A stretch of 64,000 nucleotides of DNA from Phytophthora sp. 'mugwort' (lineage: Eukaryota; Oomycota; Peronosporomycetes; Peronosporales; Peronosporaceae). Shown piece after piece: positions 57,717 through 64,000 of this stretch. Location of the stretch: the NCBI GenBank assembly GCA_033558025.1, contig JAUCEF010000018.1, positions 3,596,001-3,660,000 of the forward strand, in the 5' to 3' direction. How positions within the stretch are numbered: position 1 is the first letter of the stretch; every line of letters starts with the position of its first letter. A program made the position numbers and the translations under genes. Under the pieces are notes generated by a model. It was given only the letters and a program-made list of their open reading frames with translations. It searched no databases and had not been told where the DNA came from.

Positions 57717-57990
57717 ACTACGATGGTGAATGAATCAAATGTCTACGTCACTTTCGGCGGTGACGGCGGATAAAGTGCCGATGGCGCTCTGTCCTAACTG
57801 GAATGACGCTCTTCAGTAATAAATTGCGGCACTCCATGCAATTGCGAGACGTTGAATAGCACAACATCAAATCGACCAGGCACAATGAGAAATACGAAAA
57901 TATTGTGAGTATTACCGTGCATGCATTACCATATGTGATGAAGGCCTAAAAAAGAAAATAAAAATATAATATTGTTCCGATGAATCATGT
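57717..57990 (+). pseudogene. FYETDxC family copy K: 3' end plus 3' flank of a copy-A-like gene
   Basis: CTACGATGGTGAATG onward matches the last codons of copy A (minus, about 37500-37409) and continues through about 170 bases of its 3' flank. It reads NVYVTFGGDGG then a stop. Only the C-terminal end was duplicated here. Confidence 0.75.
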
Positions 57991-58239
57991 TCATTAATTA
58001 GCGATGCTTCAAGCACTGTGTTTGGTAGGAGCTCCGTATGTTGTAATGGTCCGTTTACATAAAAAAAATTGCTTCTTGATGGACAAAATCTCTACGAGAT
58101 TCTTCCAATTAGTAGTGCATGTGGTTTACCACCCTCGTATGCCATCTTTAATGGCATGCGGCGATAACTGGGACCCAGCAATTAATGCTCTGCTGTGATC
58201 TCTATACGACAACCAAGTCGCTATTTATTTACGTCGAAG

Positions 58240-58450
58240 TAGTCGAGTACTGAAAAGTGACGATCTCTGTCTCCTGGGAAACTAAACTTATCCAGCAATA
58301 TATCGAGACGGACAAATGCGTTGATGAAGCCCCGTTTTTCACTTCTTTTCGGGCCTCGACGACAGGAACGGCAAATTACAGTTCCCGTTCAATCTTCTGT
58401 GTCGATCATGGCTTAAAAATTGGAAATCAAACACTTTGACCCGAGGTCAT
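58240..58450 (+). pseudogene. FYETDxC family copy J, fragment
   Basis: ISVSWETKLIQQYIETDKCV on plus matches the SVSW...FYETDKC core. The frame then drifts, with a possible FNLLCRSWLKN remnant of the IRS block. Confidence 0.6.
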
Positions 58451-58840
58451 AACAGTCCATATGCCTCTATATGTATAATGAGAATGTCAGCATTGTGGGA
58501 TCAGGAAAATCCATGCTAGAGTTCAGGTATGATAAGAAGTTTGGCGTGACGAAGGTCATCACAGTTGGAAAAGGCCATCACAGTTGAAAAACAAATGTCA
58601 GCGGCACGTTTTCGTGGCGAGAACGCAACTGTCCCAAACTTATTCAACTCTACATGCCAAGTTATATTTCGAGTATATAGAGCACGTTCTGCTGATAAAT
58701 TAATCCGATCCTGTCGACTAGGTCATCATAGGTCCTACTGAAATCTGGCCCTATGAGCTTCGAGCTTCGCTGATGTAGTCCTTCATTCCTCAGTTTGCAC
58801 GCTTCTAGCCGAACCTCCGTCACTTCGTCCCTGTGGTCAA

Positions 58841-59314
58841 ATGGCCCCTCTTTCTCTCTCTGACAGTCCCCTCCTGCGAGTGAAGCTTGCAGAAGGAACC
58901 CTGCTGACGTACACAAATCCTCCGGCTTGGAGATGCATAAAGTTCAGTACCTGTTCCTACTGGCACCGCACGGAAATCGTTTACTGGAAAAACCTCGCCT
59001 CCAACCAATACGCGTCGTTCTTCGAGAGCGACAAGTGCGTGGCTGAAGTCCTGTATCACTACATCTCGGACCTGAAGCATCCCGCTGGGGGATCTCAGTA
59101 TCTCCGGGAAAAACGAGAGATCCGGTCCATGATGGTTGGCCAAAGCTTGGAGGATTATGATTATAAGAAACCGACGATCACCTACGTGGACAACTGTCCG
59201 AACGACAAAGAGGACGCCATGATGAACGAAACGAGCGTCTTCGGTTCGCGTGACAGTGACGACGGATTCAGGAGCGTTGAAGGTCTATCGTCGAATTGGA
59301 CCGACACTATTTAG
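58841..59314 (+). CDS. FYETDxC family copy E, the only uninterrupted member, 157 aa
   Basis: ATG at 58841 aligns with the ATG of copy A. Landmarks: LLTYTNPPAW (21-30), Cys32 and Cys38, SYW (39-41), FFESDKC (60-66), REIRSMMVG (92-100), TYVDNCP (114-120) and SSNWTD (150-155). There is no N-terminal hydrophobic segment, so it is probably not secreted by the classical route. Two structural halves, each with a strand-rich FYE or IRS block, recall beta/gamma-crystallin motifs, but this is a weak resemblance. The family is unknown to me. An in-frame stop lies about 100 bases upstream; with no other ATG between, 58841 is the best start. Confidence 0.65.
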   Translation: MAPLSLSDSPLLRVKLAEGTLLTYTNPPAWRCIKFSTCSYWHRTEIVYWKNLASNQYASFFESDKCVAEVLYHYISDLKHPAGGSQYLREKREIRSMMVGQSLEDYDYKKPTITYVDNCPNDKEDAMMNETSVFGSRDSDDGFRSVEGLSSNWTDTI

Positions 59315-59521
59315 TGTCAAACGAAATTATTTCTGAATATACACGTGTAGTTTGTTAGGCAGCCTTGACATGTACGAAACATGCGGTGAAATTCATTGTA
59401 TCCACATAATGCCCAATGTCCATAGTATGATGGTAAGCAGGAAGTTGATGGACCACTTGAGCATTTTCCTTTTTGCTCGGAGCTTTTGAATTGTTTGCTA
59501 TTATACCGACACCACAAATGA

Positions 59522-59821
59522 GTGTATACCTTACATTGGGGTATCGCGTTACGTACACGAATTCCGACGTCTTCGACTGCATGTCGTTCACTAGTTGCTA
59601 GGCCGCAATCAGTGAACGGTAAAGATATCGGTATTAGGTCCCATTTCCTGGTGCGATCTCCCTACAGATTAATTTCGGCATGTTTTTACGAGACAGACAT
59701 TGGCGCAAATACTTCAATATTTCGGATTAGTGTTGCTGATGTTGTCGGCTCCCACACGTTCGATAACCCCAAAAGAATCTGGTCGTTCATGTTCGGCAGA
59801 GGAAGCAACTACATGCGCTGA
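59522..59821 (+). pseudogene. FYETDxC family copy I, broken
   Basis: GYRVTYTNSDVFDCMSFTSC (about 59535-59595) in one frame is the N-terminal core. SACFYETDIGANTSIF (about 59675) and PKRIWSFMFG (about 59770) lie in another. Frameshift and stops between. Confidence 0.65.
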
Positions 59822-60355
59822 CCTTCGTTCATCTACAGCGAGTGTATTCCAGAGCTGACCAGGTCGGGATTCGGACCACAACCGATTCGATTTTCAAGAT
59901 GGATGGTTTTAAAAATTTGACGCTAATCTGGACAGGTGGGAATTTACGGGTGATAGAAGAACAAATCCATACTACTATCAAGAACCTGAATGAGGCACAA
60001 GGGCTAAGAAGTGACTAAGTGAAGGTGTTGCTGAATAATATGTTCCAGGGCGGAATATACTTCGAGGTACACGATTATTTCCCCCTACAATTCAAGATAC
60101 TAAAAAAAACTACACCAGCAATCGACGATGTACGTCGTGTGTCGAGATCATGTTCACGTAGGGCTAACCCCTTCGTTTAATACAATGGACCATGTCACAA
60201 AGTTTGGAATTATACATCCGCCAATTACGACTATTTTGCGGACAGCTGTGAACGTGAATCGGCATTAACTGCACCATGACCGAAGGAAAAGCACTACGAC
60301 CAGTAATTATTGCTTTGATCGAGAAAGATGCTTAATTGAAGCACTCCTGCCGCTT
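59822..60355. other. No supported gene; protein-like remnant
   Basis: A plus frame near 59895-60015 reads NLTLIWTGGNLRVIEEQIHT and a continuation near 60030-60110 reads NNMFQGGIYFEVHDYF, interrupted by a stop. No family recognised. The last bases are 3' flank of LpxB. Confidence 0.35.
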
Positions 60356-62311
60356 CTACGGATTCGTCAGCACTTTGAAAATGTGTTTAGCAACTAAGTC
60401 GCTCGCTCGAATCGGTTGCAGCTGAGTATCTGCTGTCTCCTGCCATCTCGTTAAAGTGCTAATTGCCATAGCGAGTAGTAGTGCATCTCTTTGCTTTGTA
60501 TGCTGGTGCTGTAGAGTTCTGCTCCATTCGCACCGTTGTGCTTCAATATTAGTTACAAATTCAAACTAAAAGTACCAAATTAACTGTCCAACTTACCTCA
60601 GTGTCTCCGCAATCTTTGGAGCCGTACACTCATTGAAAACCAGTTCTGGAATCAGTGGTCGCCCCAGCAAAAGGTTTGGTACCGATACAAACCGGACGGC
60701 TGCTAGTCGCTTGGTAATCCACTCGGTCAACCGGTTTGCTCGATAAATGACAACAGTCGGTAGATTAGCAAGCGCGGTTTCAAGCACAATCGTCCCCGAC
60801 ACAGCAACTGCGACATTTGAACACTGCAACGAACCCAACCAATAGAGTTAGTACCCAAAGTGTCCCGTTGAACCCACTTTCGTGCTACCTGAAACAGTCG
60901 AAGACGGGCTGCTGCGTTGAGATCAGTTAGAACACGACAGTGTAAGCCAGGGGCTGCCGCAGCAATATGCGATTTGACCTGCTTCTCAACTGCAGCAAGC
61001 GTGGGGAACACAACGTAGATCTTTCCAGCCGACTCCGTCAGATATGACTTGTTACTGTACTTTATAGCCACGAAGTATTCACGCACTCACCTCTTGCTGC
61101 TGCCCCAGGTTATTTTTTTGCTGGAATTCCTCAATGGCCTCAAGTACCAGCCGCAAAGATTTCTTCACTTCACTTTCGCGGCTAAGAGTTACAGATACAA
61201 CATAAGACTCCACTATTAACAGGGAGACTATCATTCCACTGACCTTCCGACAAGCGCACAGATCACGAATCCATCGACAGGGATACCATAATCTTTTCTC
61301 GCCCGAGCTCGAGCGTTAGGTTCTCGCCCATTGGCCGCCAAATTACGAAACAATTGGCCACGCGCTAACAAGGTGCTCCGGTCATATTTTGCCCAATCCA
61401 ACAAAGCATCGGCTCCGATTTCAGCTTCACCGTCGAGTGTGACATCCAACGATAGCGAGACATCATGGTTGTAGACTCGATTAGCTTCTAGAAAGTCTTC
61501 GACTGCTGGATGGCCAACAAAATGGCACCAATCTCGCTCTATTATACCGTCGCCACTCTCCAAGCTCTGTTTCTCACCATTCAAAAGGAAAATGTCGTCT
61601 TCGAAGGGCAAGATCGTGAACATGGCATCAAGAAGTTGGTTCAAGTCGGCAAAATTTCGCTTTCTTTGGTGCTTGTAAGCCCAAGCGGACGGCGCGACAT
61701 AATGTATCTTCTTGATGCGCTTCCCATGTTTTTTATGCTCGTTCGCTTGCAGTTCCTTCAGTACCCGAAACGTGAATCCTTTCGAGTCAATGGTAAGGAC
61801 CAACTCTGGTTGGTAGGCCTCGATATCACGCAGCGTCTCTTGAATTCGTCGCTATATCATCACGCGGTAACCGTTGAGTTAGCCCCCTCCTGTCGTTAAG
61901 AACTTTACTATACGGATCGTATCCTACCCGAAAGCGCAAAATGTGTGGCACGACCTCCAGAAGTCCCATGACCGACAGCTCTTGCATCGGAAAGAGTGAC
62001 TTAAAATTGCCAGCCAGATTCATCTGCGGTCTATATTTAATCATATACACAAGCGTCACTAAAGCTCCCATTACAGCGGCAACCAGAGACTCCTCTGCCT
62101 ACCCGCCGATTCCTCGGAATTCCAGAGTCTGTGGCGGTTGGTGGCGCTGCAAAGCACGAATGACTTTAGCACCAATGGCATCGCCCGATGCTTCGCCAGC
62201 GATCACATAGAGCTTCACAGGTACAAGGGGCGTGTCACTACCAGTCGAGAAGCCACACACAGGCAACCTCCATTGGCTCCGAGGCACACGAACAGAACGA
62301 CAGCGCCACAT
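60356..62311 (-). CDS. LPXB: Lipid-A-disaccharide synthase (LpxB), nuclear, 7 exons
   Basis: Exons (high to low): 62311-62103, 62030-61928, 61851-61244, 61181-61091, 61020-60889, 60823-60597, 60521-60356. They total 512 codons (511 aa) with consistent phases and GT-AG introns of 62-76 bp. LpxB landmarks in order: KLYVIAGEASGDAIGAKVI, GIGGPQM, SLFPMQELSVMGLLEVVP, LVLTIDSKGF, IHYVAPSAWAY, LPFED, FVGHPA, GSRESEV, VSGTIVLETALANLPTVVIY and VPNLLLGRPLIPEL. LpxB (GT19) condenses UDP-2,3-diacylglucosamine with lipid X in lipid A synthesis. The first 30 residues are Arg-rich, nearly free of acid and precede the conserved domain, which suggests mitochondrial targeting as for plant Lpx proteins. It is longer than bacterial LpxB (about 380 aa) because of the presequence and insertions before GSRESEV. 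The last exon is the least certain. Confidence 0.9.
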
Positions 62312-62567
62312 CTTTTATATTAAAACATGTAACGTACACCAGTTACATGTTCAGTACACCAGTTGCAAGGTCCATGAAATACATTGATTATCATGGCAGG
62401 CGCAGCACCCGAGGATGCTACTCTATTGACTGTCAACGGACGCGCATTTCGCCGTTGCATCTCCTGTCTCTATGTCTGAAGTCCGATCTCACTGATTCAA
62501 AACTCCCGTACCTACAGCGCAACATCGACACCTCGAAACACTACCCTTCACCCATCACGCCGACCCT
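62312..62567. other. Intergenic between LpxB start and NAA15 end
   Basis: About 256 bases, holding the LpxB promoter and the NAA15 3' end. No frame of note. Confidence 0.5.
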
Positions 62568-64000
62568 CTAATTCTTGAGCTCCGCCTGCTTCTCGTTGAC
62601 GACCTTCAGCACGACGGGGTTTGTCACCTGCTTGACCTCCTCAAGGAACACAGTGCGACGCGAATTCAGCTCCATCTTGACATCCGCTGACACGTTCTCC
62701 AGCTTCTGCGCCTTCAAAAGAGCCTGCAAGCACAGCAGGTACTTCTTCTTGCGGAGAGCGATGTCGAACGCTGCCACGTGCGTCTTCACGTCCTCCGAAG
62801 CGTAGCGCTGCAGGATGGACACGAAGCGCCATGCCTCCTCGAGAGCAGGCTTCTCAGCGAGCTTCTCGCCAAAGGGATCGTCGTCCTTTGGACGCGTGGG
62901 GCCCGGGTTCGCCTTGGCCTTGCCGTTCTTGACAGCCTCGCGCTCCTTCTCCTCGACCTCCTTGTGCAGCTTAGCGTTGAGCTCCTCCTCCTCTTTCCTC
63001 TTGAAATCTGCCTTACGAGCCTTCGCCAGCGCACGTTTCGCCTTCTTCTTCTCGGCAGCCGACATGTTCGCGTTGGCAGCAGCGATCTTCGCCTCCTCCT
63101 TTGCCTTCTCCGCCTCCTTCTCGGCCAGAGCCTCGTAACAAGTAATGGCGCCGTGGGCAGCCTCCACGAAGAACGGACGGCCGTAGATCTCATCGCACAG
63201 ACGCAGCATCTGAATGTAAGCGCGCAGGGTCATTTTGCGAATACAGTACGTGTGGAAGTCGAATTGGTCCTCCACAAAGTCATTAAAGTGCTTCTCCACC
63301 GCGAAGAAGCGCTTCAAAGCAAGCCCGTACTTCTTCTGGCGCAGCTGACTCTTGCCGCACTCGATCTCGTACCACATACACTGCATCTCATACAGATTCT
63401 GCTGCGGGTCGCCCTCGTGGCGCGTGAACAAGGCGATTGTGGCGTCGGCCTCCTCCACACGATCAGCGTGTAGCAAATACTCGGTCGCCTTGTTGTTAAT
63501 GTATCGGTCCGCCAGGTCGAGCTTACGGCCTTCATCCATCACATCGGCGGCCTCGTTTAGGTCGCCCATGTGCTTCAGAATACGAGCCTTGCGCTGGAAG
63601 AAGTCTAGTAGAGTCGGCTTCTGCTTAATGCACTTCTCAATGTACTCCATGGCCTTGGCGTGGTTGCCCAGGCGGTCGTAGTGCTGTGTCGCGAGGTAGT
63701 TCGTCCACAGCAAAACCTGCTCCGTCGAGTTAGCGGCCATCGAATTGTCTCCCATATCGAGCGGCTTCTTCTCCTCAAGAGTCTTCAAGTATCCGAGAAT
63801 CAGCTCCTCCAAGACCTTTACTTTGTCCTTATTGGCGTATAGAGGCTTCAGGTCCGATCCCAGCGACGGCACGTTTTTGTTCAGTTGTCTCTTGATGTAC
63901 ACATCAGCATACTTCTTGAACTCGGCGTCACGTGCGAAGGCAAGCGGGAATCGCAGAGAGATCAACGAATTGGCGCCAATCGTCGTCTTCTTGTCCGCGT
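62568..64000 (-). CDS. NAA15: N-terminal acetyltransferase A auxiliary subunit NAA15, C-terminal part
   Basis: Open from the right window edge to TAG at 62570-62568; about 477 codons are inside, so the 5' half lies beyond 64000. The sequence is TPR-rich (AMEYIEKCIKQKPTLLDFFQ, ILKHMGDLNEAADVMDEGR, LALKRFFAVEKHFNDFVEDQ). It contains the NAA15/NARG1 signature DFHTYCIRKMTLRAYIQMLR and then a long Lys/Glu/Ala-rich helix (about 62.95-63.13 kb: EKEAEKAKEEAKIAAANAN, EKKKAKRALAKARKADFKRK). NAA15 anchors the catalytic subunit NAA10 on ribosomes for co-translational N-terminal acetylation. No intron in this part. Confidence 0.95.
   Translation of the reverse strand, partial: ADKKTTIGANSLISLRFPLAFARDAEFKKYADVYIKRQLNKNVPSLGSDLKPLYANKDKVKVLEELILGYLKTLEEKKPLDMGDNSMAANSTEQVLLWTNYLATQHYDRLGNHAKAMEYIEKCIKQKPTLLDFFQRKARILKHMGDLNEAADVMDEGRKLDLADRYINNKATEYLLHADRVEEADATIALFTRHEGDPQQNLYEMQCMWYEIECGKSQLRQKKYGLALKRFFAVEKHFNDFVEDQFDFHTYCIRKMTLRAYIQMLRLCDEIYGRPFFVEAAHGAITCYEALAEKEAEKAKEEAKIAAANANMSAAEKKKAKRALAKARKADFKRKEEEELNAKLHKEVEEKEREAVKNGKAKANPGPTRPKDDDPFGEKLAEKPALEEAWRFVSILQRYASEDVKTHVAAFDIALRKKKYLLCLQALLKAQKLENVSADVKMELNSRRTVFLEEVKQVTNPVVLKVVNEKQAELKN

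Noticed and set aside
56470..57990. Copies L and K as one gene split by an insertion
   Set aside because: Both contain the same MNE/VNE segment, so they overlap in the family alignment and must derive from different copies.
37409..59314. The FYETDxC family as secreted effectors (RXLR or Crinkler type)
   Set aside because: The starts that can be supported (37860, 58841, 46337) are not followed by a signal peptide, and no RXLR or LFLAK-like motif was seen.
60356..62311. LpxB as bacterial contamination
   Set aside because: Six in-phase GT-AG introns and a eukaryotic neighbour gene 256 bases away rule this out.
62575..63473. Plus-strand open frames of 76-231 codons opposite NAA15
   Set aside because: They mirror the low-stop antisense of a GC-rich Lys/Glu/Ala gene and carry no domain.

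Overview
This is a stretch of a repeat-rich eukaryotic nuclear genome, most probably an oomycete of the Phytophthora type. The basis is the mixture of short (about 60-85 bp) GT-AG introns, compact intron-poor genes, conserved eukaryotic proteins (Cox17, Ulp1/SENP, NAA15, a tetraspanin-like protein) next to a nuclear LpxB, and the kinds of mobile elements present (PIF/Harbinger, MULE, hAT, piggyBac, copia, gypsy and LINE remnants). The species assignment is inference.

Layout. 1-4.4 kb: minus-strand LINE running off the left edge. 5.5-9.0 kb: decayed PIF/Harbinger element with 13-bp inverted ends. 9.1-12.5 kb: hAT and MULE remnants. 14.2-14.5 kb: trypsin-like fragment. 15.3-22.8 kb: the main gene island, holding a zinc-finger/beta-trefoil-like protein, COX17, a ten-exon SUMO protease whose first exon supplies only the start codon, a protein kinase and a divergently oriented beta-propeller protein. 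24.3-30.1 kb: hAT, MULE and piggyBac remnants. 30.3-34.8 kb: gypsy element with both LTRs. 36.0-37.0 kb: four-TM tetraspanin-like gene. 60.4-64.0 kb: a second gene island with a seven-exon LpxB and the 3' part of NAA15.

The most unusual part is 37.4-59.8 kb. About 13 full or partial copies of one small protein family (about 155 aa, signature FYE[ST]DxC then about 30 residues later IRSxMVG, ending near SNWxD) lie there on both strands. Almost all are pseudogenes. One copy at 58841-59314 is uninterrupted. The array has been invaded by a LINE (40.3-44.5 kb), a copia element (49.2-54.2 kb) and a hAT (54.4-55.9 kb). An upstream module of the family has itself been copied three times, and one copy has become a long fold-back palindrome; two similar palindromes lie in a MULE remnant at 28.05-28.14 kb.

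The housekeeping genes are not functionally linked to each other. No tRNA, rRNA or CRISPR array was seen. Exon boundaries were read by eye from splice sites, frame and family conservation; no alignment program was run.
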